64,000 nt of DNA. Origin: an uncultured delta proteobacterium (GTDB taxonomy: Bacteria; Desulfobacterota; Desulfobulbia; Desulfobulbales; Desulfocapsaceae). Below are positions 19,001 through 28,543 of this stretch, piece by piece. How positions within the stretch are numbered: the first letter of the stretch is position 1; each line of letters starts with the position of its first letter. Both the position numbers and the translations under genes were made by a program. The notes beneath the pieces were generated by a model that saw nothing but the letters and a program-made list of their open reading frames with translations, had not been told where the DNA came from and ran no database searches. The stretch spans positions 25,262 through 89,261 of the forward strand of contig CAIUQR010000024.1 of NCBI GenBank assembly GCA_903901335.1, read 5' to 3'.

Positions 19001-19504
19001 GCTAAGGCTATCCAACTGGCTCAGGAGGGGAAAGAAGGACAGGCACTCCTGCATCTCGCCCACAGCCTCAAGGGAAGTGCGGCCAATATCGGAGCTCGTG
19101 ATTTGCAGCAGGCGGCAGCTGCACTGGAACGTGCCTGCAGCGATAATCAATCTGTAGAGAGTATTGCTGATCTGATACAAGGCCTGCAACAGGAATTAGC
19201 GCGGATCCTCAGTGTATTTGAGCCGCTGGCTGAGACGACAGGAGATGATCGTGTCGAGGAACTCATTTCAGGAACGGAGGGGGATATTGAGACGCTTCTC
19301 ACGACACTCGTCGAGGCGATTGATCGAGCTGATCCAGAAGAAATTCGGCGGAATACTGCCGAAGTCAGAAAGCAGCTTGCCGGTCGGAAGATTGTTATGT
19401 CTTCAGTGCTCAAGACTTTGGAATTACAGATAAGTCATTATGACTATGACCAAGCCCTCATGACCATTCAGCATATCAGGGATTCCGTGGAGGGACACCA
19501 ATGA
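16067..19504 (+). CDS. Hybrid sensor histidine kinase with PhnD-like periplasmic domain
   Basis: From the ATG at 16067 the product is 1145 residues; the longer open frame from 15875 adds an unlikely N-terminus before the signal peptide. Order: signal peptide (1-35), a PhnD/phosphonate-binding-like periplasmic domain (about 36-310), one membrane helix (about 326-347), a coiled coil, HisKA with His396 in [15 protein letters not shown], HATPase with [15 protein letters not shown] and GTGLGLSI, receiver 1 with Asp693, receiver 2 with Asp837, and a C-terminal HPt domain with His999 in [12 protein letters not shown]. It is a multistep phosphorelay kinase sensing a periplasmic ligand of oxyanion or small organic type. 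It overlaps the REC-HD-GYP gene by four bases, which marks the likely output partner. Confidence 0.9.
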   Translation: MKSESALRANPALFVLIFFFLLFHIGTIGTPQAAERPLKIGVLATRGAEQCLKTWSPTADYLTRQIPGRTFEIIPLTHAQIAPSVRAAEVDFILTNSSFYVELEQGYGTNRIATLKEMRLGRVYSKYGSVIFSRSARTDIRQLTDLKGKSFMGVSEGSLGGWLMAWRELKENGINPYRDFKELRFGETHDEVVFAVRDGLVDVGAVRTNTLEALSAEGKIDLKDFFVFPRMHDRDLQTPYLCTTREYPDWPMAKVKDTPDELAEKVTVALLQMQPDSPAAVAAECAGWTIPLNYQPVMDLMMALHMGPYKDLGKVTIGDMLRNYGPWILVAFIVFCTHAAFTGLVLKLNRRIKAAHVSLLAEMDLCRIMDKELEQAKEQAEAATLAKSRFLANMSHEIRTPMNGIIGATELALAETLSPEVEHYLHIVQNSAYALLGIINDILDFSKIEAGQLELKERVFRLDEMFDRVMDVFVNQAAEKGIELLVDIDKDTPRSLLGDSLRLQQILTNLIGNAIKFTGVDGIILISVRDASTGTEGLAANQVMLAFAVKDTGTGISPDYLPSLFEPFTQGDTSSTRKNEGTGLGLSICKKFVAMMHGTIGVDSILGQGSTFFFTVRLAKAETMPAPQFVFPPDINGLNVVVVDDCADSREIMAKILTSLGFRVETLSCGLDAIRRLQAEGKGKEPVELVLMDWKMPGMDGITTSKKIREELRLTLPIIIMTAFAKEIHKSEAEEAGANGFLTKPIFQSTLFDAIMDAFGKEGFRRTDAKSDFTTKASMYKKHLKGCRILVAEDNVTNQQVAKAILRGAGIIVKMVGNGEEAVAAVKKDVFDAVLMDIQMPKMNGYEATRQIRTFPWGEALPIIAMTAHAMKGDEEKCLEAGMDGYVAKPINQDRLFYTLWRLLRNRMKLADEGAADATALDVITPSCETEVPPSAGDASTPLELPGIDVQAVLQSTGLDWQTFRDILIGFFQYNQDTAKAIQLAQEGKEGQALLHLAHSLKGSAANIGARDLQQAAAALERACSDNQSVESIADLIQGLQQELARILSVFEPLAETTGDDRVEELISGTEGDIETLLTTLVEAIDRADPEEIRRNTAEVRKQLAGRKIVMSSVLKTLELQISHYDYDQALMTIQHIRDSVEGHQ

Positions 19505-20607
19505 ACGGACCTCAGCCGCTCGTCCTCATTGTTGACGACAATCCAACCAATATCGATCTGCTGGTCAATACCTTGCAAGGAGAGTATCGGCTCGGCATAG
19601 CAAAGAAGGGTGCCAGTGCCCTTGAATATGCGGCAAAATACCATCCCGATCTTATTCTTCTCGATATCATGATGCCGGAGATGGATGGATATGAGGTCTG
19701 CACCAGGTTGAAGGAAAACCCTGACACCCGGTCGATCCCACTGATATTTATCTCGGGCATGACTGAAACAATCAATAAGACCAAAGGGTTTGAAATGGGG
19801 GCTGTTGATTATATCACGAAGCCTTTTCACACCGCAGAAGTCAAGGCCAGGGTGCGGACACATATCGCGCTGGAGGAGATGAAGGCCCAGCTCCGGTCCC
19901 AGAATACACTCCTCGAACAGATGGTGGAAAAGAAAACGGTTGAGATTCAGGAAATGCTCCATGGCAGTATCTGCAGCATGGCCATGATGGTGGAAATTCG
20001 GGACCCGTATACTGCCGGACACCAGCAACGGGTAGCCCAGTTGGCCTGTGCCATTGCGGCCAGAATGGGGCTGTCTGCAAGGGTTATCGAGGGGATTCGC
20101 ATTGCCGGGATTCTCCATGATGTCGGGAAGATCCGGATTCCTGTCTCGATTCTGAACAGGACAGGGCGACTCCTGGATGCCGAAATGGAGATCCTTAAAA
20201 TTCATCCCCAGATCAGCTTTGAGATTTTGAAAAACATACCCTTTCCCTGGCCTTGCGCCCAGATGGTCTTTCAACACCACGAACGCTTGGACGGCTCAGG
20301 CTATCCGCTGGGGTTGCGAGGCAATGAGATTCTCCTCGAATCTAAAATCCTTTCGGTTGCCGATGTAACCGAGGCGAAAAGCTCATTCAGACCCTATCGT
20401 CCGGCTCAGGGAATTGAGGCGGCGCTTGCCGAACTGAGAGAACATCGAGGAATATTGTATGATGCCGATGCGGTCGATGCCTGCCTGGAGCTTTTTGCCG
20501 GTGGTGAGTTTGAGTTTGAGCAAAAACAGCCGCAACCCTCTCCGTTTAGTTGTCTGGACTTACAGAAAACGATCAATCCAAACCTGCCGTTAGCGCCGGA
20601 TCGATAA
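19501..20607 (+). CDS. Response regulator with HD-GYP phosphodiesterase domain
   Basis: A 368-residue protein: an N-terminal receiver (LIVDDNPTN, phospho-acceptor Asp in [15 protein letters not shown], Lys in YITKPFH), a short coiled coil, and a C-terminal HD-GYP domain with [22 protein letters not shown] and VADVTEA. HD-GYP enzymes hydrolyse cyclic di-GMP to GMP. The family usually reads VADVFDAL at the last motif; here it is [10 protein letters not shown], a modest deviation. ATGA overlap with the upstream hybrid kinase suggests co-translation and a phosphorelay that lowers c-di-GMP. About 35 residues follow the HD-GYP core without recognisable features. Confidence 0.9.
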   Translation: MNGPQPLVLIVDDNPTNIDLLVNTLQGEYRLGIAKKGASALEYAAKYHPDLILLDIMMPEMDGYEVCTRLKENPDTRSIPLIFISGMTETINKTKGFEMGAVDYITKPFHTAEVKARVRTHIALEEMKAQLRSQNTLLEQMVEKKTVEIQEMLHGSICSMAMMVEIRDPYTAGHQQRVAQLACAIAARMGLSARVIEGIRIAGILHDVGKIRIPVSILNRTGRLLDAEMEILKIHPQISFEILKNIPFPWPCAQMVFQHHERLDGSGYPLGLRGNEILLESKILSVADVTEAKSSFRPYRPAQGIEAALAELREHRGILYDADAVDACLELFAGGEFEFEQKQPQPSPFSCLDLQKTINPNLPLAPDR

Positions 20608-20665
20608 AGAGCAGATGGATATATAAATTGTTACATCCGGACAATTCCCAAGGCTGGTTAAAAGT

Positions 20666-21433
20666 ATGTGCCTGATCCTCTTTGCCTATAATGTCCATCC
20701 GCGATATCGTCTGGTACTGGCTGCCAACAGGGATGAATTCTATGAACGGCCCGCGGCGCCGCTCCACTTCTGGGAAGATCATCCCCAGATCCTGGCCGGG
20801 CGCGATCTCAAGCAAATGGGGACCTGGCTGGGTATAACCCGGAATGGCAGGTTGGCGGCAATAACCAATTTCCGCGACCCGAAGGGAATCAAGCAGGATG
20901 CTCCTTCCCGGGGAGATCTGGTCGCAGATTTTCTGAAAGGCGGCAGGGGACCTCTTGACTATGTGCAGGAAATAGGGGCGGGAGCAGGTGTGTTCAACGG
21001 ATTTAATCTTCTTATCGGTGATCGTGACGGACTGTATTATACGTCGAACCGCGGGGTCGGGTTCCGCTCTCTTGAACCGGGCATCTATGGACTCAGCAAT
21101 CACCTGCTGGATACGCCGTGGCCGAAGATCAAATCGGGTGTCTCCTGTCTCGAATCGTTAATGAAGGCAGATGATGCGGCTCTCTTTTCCGGGCTGGAAA
21201 AACTCCTGCAAAATCAGGAGAGGCCGCCGGATGACCAGCTTCCCGATACCGGGGTGGGGCTTATGTGGGAGAGGAGGCTGGCCGCCATCTTTATTTCCAG
21301 CCTGACCTACGGTACGCGTTGCTCTTCCCTGTTGACCATCGCCCGAACCGGTCAAATCCATTTCAAGGAGATAAGCTGGGCACAGGGCCTGGAGAGGCCG
21401 TCTCCTCTTGCTGTCCGTGAATTTAATTGTTAA
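20666..21433 (+). CDS. NRDE family protein (TANGO2-like)
   Basis: The 255-residue product begins MCLILFAYNVHPRYRLVLAANRDEF and thus carries the conserved Cys2 and the NRDE signature of the NRDE/TANGO2 family. The family has an N-terminal-nucleophile-like fold. No enzymatic role is settled, though a link to heme handling has been proposed for TANGO2. The later motifs TNFRD and SNHLLDTPWPK are also typical. It stands between the signalling pair and the GH17-GT2 gene, with about 58 and 68 bp gaps. Confidence 0.88.
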   Translation: MCLILFAYNVHPRYRLVLAANRDEFYERPAAPLHFWEDHPQILAGRDLKQMGTWLGITRNGRLAAITNFRDPKGIKQDAPSRGDLVADFLKGGRGPLDYVQEIGAGAGVFNGFNLLIGDRDGLYYTSNRGVGFRSLEPGIYGLSNHLLDTPWPKIKSGVSCLESLMKADDAALFSGLEKLLQNQERPPDDQLPDTGVGLMWERRLAAIFISSLTYGTRCSSLLTIARTGQIHFKEISWAQGLERPSPLAVREFNC

Positions 21434-21501
21434 TAGATGAAAAAAACAGTATCATTTTCGCCCTGTCGATCAGAAACGTTGGAGAGGAATGAATTAACTA
21501 T

Positions 21502-24150
21502 ATGAGCAGAGCAAATATTCTCATTGTCATAGCCATTGCAGTCATCTGTTTCAGTTCCTGGGCGTACTTGAATCAGCCGAAGAATGAACCGGCCTGGCCA
21601 AACCGCATTCAGGGCTTCTGCTTTTCACCGTACCGGGAAGGCCAGAGCGCTGTTGAGAAAACCATGCCGTCCGAGGCTGAAATCGAGTCCGATCTGGCCC
21701 TTCTGGCCGACAAGACCCATGCGATCCGGACATATACGGTGGAAGGAGTCATGGCCAAGGTTCCCGCCCTTGCCCGGAAATACGGGTTGAATGTAACCCT
21801 CGGCGCCTGGCTCGATAAGAATCCGGAAAGAAACGAGGAAGAGATCCAGACCTTAATTAAAGTCACCCGCGAGAACTATAAAAATGTGGTCCGGGTCGTT
21901 GTCGGCAATGAGACTCAGCTGAGGAGTGATCTTACCTCCGCCCAGTTGGCAGGGTATCTTGACAGAGTGCGTCAGGCTGTGAATGTCCCGGTCAGTACGG
22001 CCGAGACCTGGGATCAATGGTACGCCCATAAAGAGTTGGGCGCTCATGTCGATTATGTCTGTATCCACCTGCTCCCCTATTGGGAAGGTATCAGTGCCGA
22101 CCGGGCGGTTGAGTATTCTATTGATCACTATAATCTTCTGAAAAATACCTTTCCGGAAAAAGATATCATAATCGGTGAGATCGGTTGGCCCAGTAACGGG
22201 AGGACGCTTCATTCAGCGGAGGCAACGACGGCAAACGAGGCCATTTTTCTCCGCCAGTTTCTCTCCAGAGTATCACAGGAAAAGTTGGTTTATTATTTAA
22301 TGGAGGCCTTTGATCAGCCCTGGAAGGCAAGGACATCAGGGGGAGCCGTTGAGGCCTATTGGGGGGTCTATGACGTCCAGAGACAGCCGAAGTTTCCGTT
22401 CACCACGCCCATTGTCAAGGTGCCGGAATGGCGGATCCTGGCCGGTATTTCCGTGGTTGTGGCCGTTATCACCTTCGCCTTTCTTCTGATTGACTCCACC
22501 ACCTTACGGGCCAGGGGGCGCAGCTTTCTCGCCTCCGTCGCCTTTGGTGCCTCTACCGCCGCGGTCTGGATTATTTACAGCTATTCCAGGCAGTATTTGA
22601 CGGTGCTGTCCATCGTTATCGGTCTTTTGATGATCCTTGGCCTGATCGGTGTCGTTGTGGTTTTATTGGCAGAGGCCCATGAATGGGCGGAGGCCACCTG
22701 GGCCACGTCCTGGCGGCGGCCGTTTATGACCCATAAACTGAAGGACGGCCAGTTTCCGATGGTGTCCGTGCATGTGCCCGCCTATAATGAACCGCCGGAG
22801 ATGATGATCGAAACCCTAGACGCTCTCGCCAGGATGGAATACCCCTGTTTCGAAGTCATAGTGATGGATAACAATACCAAGGATCCGGCGGTCTGGCAGC
22901 CGGTGGCGGCCCACTGCGAAAAACTGGGGCCGCGTTTCCGGTTTTTCCATGTCGATCCGCTGTCCGGATTTAAAGGAGGGGCGCTCAATTACGCTCTGGC
23001 CCAGACAGCACCGGAGGCAGAAGTGATCGCGGTGATTGATAGCGATTATATAGTCACCCCCGACTGGTTGCATGATATGGCGGCCCAATTTGAAAACCCG
23101 AAAATCGCCATAGCCCAGGCCCCGCAGGATTACCGGGACGATGGGGAAAATCTTTTCAAGGCCATGTGTTATGCCGAATACCAGGGGTTCTTCTATATCG
23201 GCATGCTGACCCGAAATGAACGCAACGCCATCATCCAGCACGGGACGATGACCATGGTCCGGAAGTCTGCCCTGGTTGAGGTGGGTGGATGGTCGGAATG
23301 GTGTATCACCGAAGATGCCGAGTTGGGGCTCAAGATATTCGAAGAGGGCTACGAGGCCACCTATATTCCGCAATCCTATGGAAAAGGGTTGATGCCCGAT
23401 ACCTTTTTGGATTTCAAGAAACAGCGGGCCCGCTGGGCCTATGGCGCGGTCCAGATCCTGCGCCGCCATCTCAGGGCTCTCTGGGGCAAGGATGATTCGG
23501 CCCTGACCAGAGGACAGCGGTATCATTTTGTCGCCGGATGGCTGCCCTGGCTTGCCGACGGGATCAATCTGATATTCACGCTGGCGGCTCTTGCCTGGTC
23601 GACGGGGATGTGTCTTTTTGTCCATGTCATTGATCCGCCCCTGGTTATTCTGTCATTCATGCCCCTCACTCTGTTTATTTTCAAGATGGGGAAAATGATT
23701 TACCTGTATCGGACCAGGGTCGGCGCCACTGTGACCCAGACGATTGCCTCAGCCGTGGCGGGTTTATCCCTGTCGCATACCATTTCGCTGGCCATTCTGT
23801 CGGGCTTTGTTACAAAAGACAAACCGTTTTTCCGGACACCGAAGATGGCGAAGGCCCATGCCCTTCTGCAGGCCCTGCAGTCGTCGCGGGAGGAGGGCCT
23901 GATGATGATAGCCCTGTGGGTCGCGGCCCTTGGTGTCGCTCGGTTGCAGGGGATCGATACCCCTGATCTCATCGTCTGGGATATTGTCCTGCTGGTCCAG
24001 TCCATCCCGTATGCAGCCGCGGTGTTTATGTCACTGGTCGGCGGATTTTCCAGAATTCCGAAAAAGATTATAAATAATATGACCTTGGCCCCTTCCAGTG
24101 TAATCGAACATGAAAAGGGGGCAGAGGCCGAAAAAGAGGTGATACAATGA
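21502..24150 (+). CDS. GH17-GT2 fusion, putative beta-1,3-glucan synthase (NdvB-like)
   Basis: An 882-residue inner-membrane protein. After an N-terminal signal anchor (about 5-24) comes a periplasmic GH17-like domain (30-300) that keeps both catalytic glutamates, Glu137 in VVVGNET and Glu226 in IIGEIGWPS. Membrane helices at about 312-332, 343-360 and 366-390 lead to a cytoplasmic family 2 transferase with DSD 513-515, TED 603-605 and QRARW 641-645. More helices follow at the C-terminus. The arrangement matches bacterial NdvB-type cyclic beta-1,3-glucan synthases of Pseudomonas and Bradyrhizobium, where the GH17 domain acts as a transglycosylase. I infer periplasmic or exported beta-glucan synthesis. 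The stop overlaps the start region of the following lipoprotein. Confidence 0.9.
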   Translation: MSRANILIVIAIAVICFSSWAYLNQPKNEPAWPNRIQGFCFSPYREGQSAVEKTMPSEAEIESDLALLADKTHAIRTYTVEGVMAKVPALARKYGLNVTLGAWLDKNPERNEEEIQTLIKVTRENYKNVVRVVVGNETQLRSDLTSAQLAGYLDRVRQAVNVPVSTAETWDQWYAHKELGAHVDYVCIHLLPYWEGISADRAVEYSIDHYNLLKNTFPEKDIIIGEIGWPSNGRTLHSAEATTANEAIFLRQFLSRVSQEKLVYYLMEAFDQPWKARTSGGAVEAYWGVYDVQRQPKFPFTTPIVKVPEWRILAGISVVVAVITFAFLLIDSTTLRARGRSFLASVAFGASTAAVWIIYSYSRQYLTVLSIVIGLLMILGLIGVVVVLLAEAHEWAEATWATSWRRPFMTHKLKDGQFPMVSVHVPAYNEPPEMMIETLDALARMEYPCFEVIVMDNNTKDPAVWQPVAAHCEKLGPRFRFFHVDPLSGFKGGALNYALAQTAPEAEVIAVIDSDYIVTPDWLHDMAAQFENPKIAIAQAPQDYRDDGENLFKAMCYAEYQGFFYIGMLTRNERNAIIQHGTMTMVRKSALVEVGGWSEWCITEDAELGLKIFEEGYEATYIPQSYGKGLMPDTFLDFKKQRARWAYGAVQILRRHLRALWGKDDSALTRGQRYHFVAGWLPWLADGINLIFTLAALAWSTGMCLFVHVIDPPLVILSFMPLTLFIFKMGKMIYLYRTRVGATVTQTIASAVAGLSLSHTISLAILSGFVTKDKPFFRTPKMAKAHALLQALQSSREEGLMMIALWVAALGVARLQGIDTPDLIVWDIVLLVQSIPYAAAVFMSLVGGFSRIPKKIINNMTLAPSSVIEHEKGAEAEKEVIQ

Positions 24151-24161
24151 GAGGATCGTTT

Positions 24162-24734
24162 ATGAAGAAATTGGCAGTATGTCTATCCATTGCTCTGATT
24201 CTGACCGGTTGTGCCGGAACGATGCCGGAAAAGGCCGATCTCAATATTGAAATCGCCGATCAATCAACAGGAGTGTATCCGTCCTCCCTTCAGGTCAGTG
24301 TGGTTAGCCGGGATATTCGTGCCGATCCGTATATCATCGTTTACAATCTGGACAGAGAAGCAACCACGATGCTGACCAGCCGTGTTCCTCCTCAGGTCCT
24401 GGTGAAAGACAGTCTGGCCCAGGGCCTGCGGCAGCAGGGCCTGAACCGGGGTGACAGATCCAATATAACCGTTTCCGTTGTCATCAAAGAGCTTCAGGCT
24501 AAGGTCACGAAACCCGGTGCGCTCTATGCAACACATGCCAGGACCCGTCTGGAGCTTACTATCGGCAACAACGGGAACGTTCTTACCCTGGAATACAATC
24601 GGGAGGCCAGTAAGGAATCGATGACCCGTCCGAAGGTCCTGTTCCTCGAGACGATGCTGAACGAGCAGTTGACCGATATAGTGGTAAAAATGCTGGAGGA
24701 CCATCGGGTTCGAGCCGCCATCAAAGGCAAATGA
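24162..24734 (+). CDS. YajG-family-like lipoprotein
   Basis: A signal peptide with a lipobox (ILTGC) predicts an outer-membrane lipoprotein of about 175 mature residues. The body, with SVVSRDIRADPYIIVYN and a central beta-rich segment, resembles YajG family lipoproteins from memory. Two starts are possible: ATG 24147, overlapping the upstream stop by four bases, and ATG 24162 with AGAGGA six bases upstream (MKKLAV). The shorter form gives the more standard signal peptide, so I use it. Close coupling to the GH17-GT2 gene suggests a role in the glucan system, but function is unknown. Confidence 0.75.
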   Translation: MKKLAVCLSIALILTGCAGTMPEKADLNIEIADQSTGVYPSSLQVSVVSRDIRADPYIIVYNLDREATTMLTSRVPPQVLVKDSLAQGLRQQGLNRGDRSNITVSVVIKELQAKVTKPGALYATHARTRLELTIGNNGNVLTLEYNREASKESMTRPKVLFLETMLNEQLTDIVVKMLEDHRVRAAIKGK

Positions 24735-24822
24735 TGATGCGTCAAGCACCCAGCGTATCAAATCGGTCTTGGCAGATCCTGGTAAAAACTGTAGAGGGCC
24801 GCAAAAGAAAGACGCCCCAATT

Positions 24823-25548
24823 TCATAGGCGATCCACTGTTCCCGTATATTGACCGAGTGTAGTCAAGATCGGTTTACGGAAGAAATAGCAGGGTAAAGC
24901 GATGGCCAGAGAAAAGGCCAGCAGGGCAAAAAAACTGCCGTACTGCCCCTGATACACCTGGGCACCCTGAAAAGAGAGCATGAGCGTCCCCGGTATGCGA
25001 CCAATCATCGAGATAAAGAGGAATACCCGGAAGGGAATAATACTCAAACCCATCATGTAACAGAGTATGTCTTTGGGAAAGCCTGGAATGAGAAACAAGA
25101 GAAAGGGAAGAACAAAGTCACTCTTGCAAACGAGATGATTGAAACGGTGATAGGCTTTGGTTCCCTGAAGCCTTGTGATAACTATATTACGGAAGTAATG
25201 GCCAAGCCCGAAGGCGAGACACGAGCCGACGGTAAGACCGAGCGTCGAAAGAAGGAATCCGGTGGACCATCCGAAAAGATAGCCGCCTGCAACTCCGGTA
25301 GCCTCACCCGGCAGGGGGGCCGCAACCACTTGAAGGATCTGGAGGAGAACAAAAACAAGCGGTGCGAGCGGACCGTAGTCACCGATGGTGTCCCGAATGC
25401 TGTTCAGGTGTGAAACGGTTTCCTTGAGAGCAAAGAAAAGGGCGTAAAGCCGGTTCTGTATTGGAAAAGCAAAGAGGGTAAGGGCCACACTGCCTATCAG
25501 CAAAAATAACGTGGTCCAACCAAGTATCCGTCGAGTCGATTGCTGCAT
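24823..25548 (-). CDS. TVP38/TMEM64 (VTT domain) inner-membrane protein
   Basis: A polytopic membrane protein of about 241 residues from the ATG at 25548 (MQQSTRR); a GTG at 25629 would add 27 residues and neither has a clear ribosome site. The VTT/DedA-like signatures are visible: a hydrophobic segment ending in APLPGEATGVAGGYLFG, a Gly-rich TVGSCLAFGLGHYF stretch and FLIPGFPKDILCYMMGLS. The family has been linked to lipid scrambling and membrane homeostasis; the substrate here is not known. It follows tatA on the same strand after about 220 bp (about 140 bp with the longer start). Confidence 0.85.
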   Translation of the reverse strand: MQQSTRRILGWTTLFLLIGSVALTLFAFPIQNRLYALFFALKETVSHLNSIRDTIGDYGPLAPLVFVLLQILQVVAAPLPGEATGVAGGYLFGWSTGFLLSTLGLTVGSCLAFGLGHYFRNIVITRLQGTKAYHRFNHLVCKSDFVLPFLLFLIPGFPKDILCYMMGLSIIPFRVFLFISMIGRIPGTLMLSFQGAQVYQGQYGSFFALLAFSLAIALPCYFFRKPILTTLGQYTGTVDRL

Positions 25549-25767
25549 TATTGAAGTCGTAGGCTGGACCGGCAAGGAGTGTCCGCGCAAAAAAGATTGT
25601 ATCGGCACGCGAACGGTGCCTGTAAGCACCAGACTGTCAGAAAAAAATTGCCGGTTTCAAAGGCGAGGTGTTGGCCTTTATAAAATTCAGTGCCTGGTTT
25701 AAGGACGTTTATAGAGAGAGATCTCTTGAAACGACACGCCCAGTTACCAGAGGAAGCAGGCATTCTC

Positions 25768-25959
25768 TTATTTCTCGATTTCCTTGGTCTCTAACGTATC
25801 GTTTGATTTTTCTTCCCGCTCGGCCATTGCCTTTTTGAAACCTTTTATGCCCTTACCCAGGGAACTTCCGAGCTCAGGGAGTTTCCCCGGCCCATAGACA
25901 ATCAGAACGATCCCCATTATGATAAGAAGATGCATCGGTTGAAAAAGACCGCTAAACAT
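25768..25959 (-). CDS. tatA: Twin-arginine translocase subunit TatA/E
   Basis: A 63-residue protein with one N-terminal membrane helix (LIIMGIVLIVYGPGKLPELG), the conserved FGPxKLPELG-like hinge read here as YGPGKLPELG, an amphipathic helix SSLGKGIKGFKKAMA and an acidic tail. This is the pore-forming TatA subunit that exports folded proteins. An AGGAGG lies just upstream of the start on the minus strand (complement of 25965-25972). The usual Phe of FGP is Tyr here, a tolerated change. No tatB or tatC is nearby. Confidence 0.93.
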   Translation of the reverse strand: MFSGLFQPMHLLIIMGIVLIVYGPGKLPELGSSLGKGIKGFKKAMAEREEKSNDTLETKEIEK

Positions 25960-26334
25960 ACTAACCTCCTGTTACAAGTTTAAGAAACTACAGGCAAGAC
26001 TCTTAAGAATTGAAAATTGCGAGAAAAACCGCCACCGGGACAATAATCAAATACACGGATTGAAAAAGTCCTTAAACTGCGGGCAACGTCTTCCTTAGTG
26101 TAGATTGATAATTAACTGCTCCTGGTTGTCCTGTCAAGAGGAAACAGGCATTGCGCGCCGTCCCGGAAAAGTCTCGCGGCAGCTCTGATCAGGCCGGATT
26201 ACATTGCTCTCGGCCAGTCGCCCGGAGCAATGTTCATGCCGGTCTGCCGGCCCCTGCCGGTGGCCTTGAAGGCTGACGGAATATCGCCAGGGTAAATCAA
26301 GATAGATCGGTGAGATTCGGGTCAATGGAAATCG
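25960..26334. other. Non-coding stretch with a perfect hairpin
   Basis: About 375 bp between tatA and the unknown 205-residue gene. I see no convincing gene. It contains an exact nine-base inverted repeat, ACATTGCTC (26201-26209) with GAGCAATGT (26225-26233), bordered on both sides by CCGG. It could be a structured RNA or a transcription boundary; no U-tract follows. Confidence 0.4.
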
Positions 26335-26952
26335 TCACAGCTCCAGGATCGCTGTCATCTTGATAAATTGTGGATCAAGGATAACCTCTTCTTCCTGGCG
26401 GTCCTTCAGGTAAACGAGGACATTTTTTCTGGTTGTTTCCAGGGCGTAGATTGTCCCCCTTCCAATGCCCTGTTCCTGCCAGCGTTCCTCAAAACTCCGT
26501 ATTTTTTTCCTGCTCAGTGTCCAGCTCAACCCTTTTTCAATCCCCGTTATCGAAATCCTGTACACTGTGGCTGACTCAAAGGGAAAAGGGGCACCCAGAG
26601 AGTATAATATTTCTCTATTGCAGGATTCGAACAGCTCATTCCAGACGGCGGGATCACCGCCGGATAGAAAAGGCGAATTGGTCATGGTGTAGAGTTTGAT
26701 CACCGCCGCCTCGAACCTTTCAGCATCTCTGAAGGCCTGACTGTTATTCTTCAAGAATCGAATATGGTCAAGCCTATGCAATTTCATCATCGCATCCAGG
26801 GGATCCTCTTCACTCTCAACTGCTTGTTGCAACATAATGAGCTTATGCAGCTTAAGTTCGTCATGTCTGGCTTGCATTTTTGCATTGTCAAATGAACCCA
26901 TAAAAACATCAGGAGGATACAAAAACACAATATCTTTGAAATTCCACTTCAT
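26335..26952 (-). CDS. Hypothetical protein, 205 residues
   Basis: The frame has normal protein composition and no signal peptide. It begins MKWNFKDIVFLYPPDVFMGS and has a charged helical middle section (residues 25-75) and a C-terminal part rich in short beta-like segments (GRGTIYALETTRKNVLVYL). I do not recognise a family. It is transcribed away from the LysR-type regulator gene, so that regulator may control it. No key catalytic motif is visible. Confidence 0.6.
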   Translation of the reverse strand: MKWNFKDIVFLYPPDVFMGSFDNAKMQARHDELKLHKLIMLQQAVESEEDPLDAMMKLHRLDHIRFLKNNSQAFRDAERFEAAVIKLYTMTNSPFLSGGDPAVWNELFESCNREILYSLGAPFPFESATVYRISITGIEKGLSWTLSRKKIRSFEERWQEQGIGRGTIYALETTRKNVLVYLKDRQEEEVILDPQFIKMTAILEL

Positions 26953-27124
26953 CCACTCGCCTCATTAAAGAATTAGCAGGACTGCACATTCATCTCGGAG
27001 GTCATTTGCTTGAATGTCTCCTGTTTGAGCCCAGCAAAGGGGCGCTGAAAATTGCCCTGTTTATCGGGGGTACGATTTCTCTCCCGAACATCCGAACATA
27101 TACAGAGTCCACTGTAAGTTGTAA

Positions 27125-27271
27125 AGTTTCCTTTCGCGGAAAGATTTGGGTTCAACCGACCATGCAGTTCTGATCGATCTGAAAGACCTGCATCATGATG
27201 GAGTGATTGAACCTTCCGCATTTCCAGGTGTAACCATGTTGATGAGCGCCATGCGTCTCTCCATAATTTAA
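27125..27271 (+). pseudogene. Possible C-terminal remnant of a decayed gene
   Basis: Frame open from a TAA at 27122-27124 to a TAA at 27269-27271 without a usable start. The 48-codon translation (KDLGSTDHAVLIDLKDLHHD, later GVIEPSAFPGVTMLM) reads like the end of an enzyme rather than random sequence. No upstream partner exists in any frame, so if real it is a truncated relic. I cannot name the parent family. Confidence 0.35.
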
Positions 27272-27404
27272 AATTTCACTCAATGGGCTGTTAGTGGAGA
27301 ATGTTGCAGCCCGGCAAGAATTTGCCTGGAGATTACTTCGAATTGATTTATCAGTAAAATTTATTAATATGATAACATCAATAAGGAGAGTTAATCGACA
27401 ATAT

Positions 27405-28301
27405 ATGCACCATTTAGAAATTAAACACTTACGGATGGTCCGGGCCATTGCGGAGACCGGAAATATGACCAAGGCCGCAGACAGGCTGTTTCTTTCCCAG
27501 TCCGCCCTCAGCCAGCAACTAAAAGACATAGAAGGCAAACTGAAGGGAGACCTGTTTTTCAGGACCAGCAGGAAAATGATCTTGACTTCCATCGGCAAGA
27601 AATTGTTGCAGACGGCGGAACACATTCTTGAGACCTTTGAGGATGCGGAACTTGAGCTCGCGAAAAGAGTCTCCGGAGACAAGGGAGAGCTCAAAGTGGG
27701 CACGCAGTGTATCTTCTGCTATAAATGGTTACCCCACATCATGAAGGTATTTCAAGGAAAATTTCCGAGCATCGACTTTGAGATCGGCAACTCTGATGAC
27801 CCTGTCCGGGAACTGGAAACAAAAAAATACGATCTGATCATCACCGCAGGGCCTCCGACGGATGATACCTATGTATATTCCCCACTCTTTAAGGATCAAA
27901 TGGTCTGCATCCTGCCCGAGGACCACCTCTTCAGCTCTCAGTCTTATATCCACTGGCAGGACTTCAGCAAAATGGATCTGATATCCCATGCGGAAAAAGG
28001 AAAGAACAAATTTTATCAGGCTGCATTGAAACCAAAGAGCATAGAGCCCAGAAGGTTTATGACGGTGGGTCAGCCCCAGGCAATTATTGAAATGGTGGCA
28101 TCGGGGTTCGGGGTCAGCATCTTTCCCGGATGGGCGATCAAGGATTCGTTACCTGCATCCGGTATCATTGCTCGTCCCATAACCAGAAGCGGATTGCCGC
28201 TTACCTGGTATGCCGCTTCGTTAAGAAATACGAAAAGGCCTGTTTTTCAAGATGAATTTGTTCATATTGTCAGCAGATTGAATCTTGCAGACCGGGCCTG
28301 A
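27405..28301 (+). CDS. LysR-family transcriptional regulator (MetR-like N-terminus)
   Basis: A 298-residue regulator with an N-terminal winged helix-turn-helix (MHHLEIKHLRMVRAIAETGN, then MTKAADRLFLSQSALSQQL) and a LysR substrate-binding domain at about 90-295. The DNA-binding segment resembles MetR more than typical LysR members. The longer frame from 27294 adds 37 residues before the usual start; ATG 27405 places the HTH correctly, though AAGGAG at 27383-27388 is 16 bases away. It is divergent from the 205-residue gene and lies 360 bp upstream of the liv operon, so either may be its target. The co-inducer is unknown. Confidence 0.88.
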   Translation: MHHLEIKHLRMVRAIAETGNMTKAADRLFLSQSALSQQLKDIEGKLKGDLFFRTSRKMILTSIGKKLLQTAEHILETFEDAELELAKRVSGDKGELKVGTQCIFCYKWLPHIMKVFQGKFPSIDFEIGNSDDPVRELETKKYDLIITAGPPTDDTYVYSPLFKDQMVCILPEDHLFSSQSYIHWQDFSKMDLISHAEKGKNKFYQAALKPKSIEPRRFMTVGQPQAIIEMVASGFGVSIFPGWAIKDSLPASGIIARPITRSGLPLTWYAASLRNTKRPVFQDEFVHIVSRLNLADRA

Positions 28302-28344
28302 TCGTACAGCTGAAACGAATGTTTCCCAGAAAATTCAATAATAG

Positions 28345-28362
28345 GCCGGTATTTATACCGGC
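28345..28362. repeat. Perfect 8-bp hairpin after the LysR gene
   Basis: GCCGGTAT (28345-28352) pairs exactly with ATACCGGC (28355-28362) across a two-base gap. It lies 43 bp after the LysR stop, where a transcript end would be expected, but no U-tract follows. Confidence 0.5.
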
Positions 28363-28543
28363 AGCGGAAATTTTCAACCCCTTCCGACATCCTGACCTCA
28401 ATATGCAGGCAGAGCGTGCCGTTCCTGCTCGTACTTCCGGTGGATCTGGCGATTTTCATTTTTTCCCCGGTTGTTGACCATATCTTTGCCCGGATTACTG
28501 CATTAGACTGCAAAGAATAATACGACAGAAGTTCATACTCTGC

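Noticed and set aside
27152..27703. Long minus-strand frame opposite the LysR gene.
   Set aside because: It is a shadow of the LysR reading frame; the LysR protein on the plus strand has a clear HTH.
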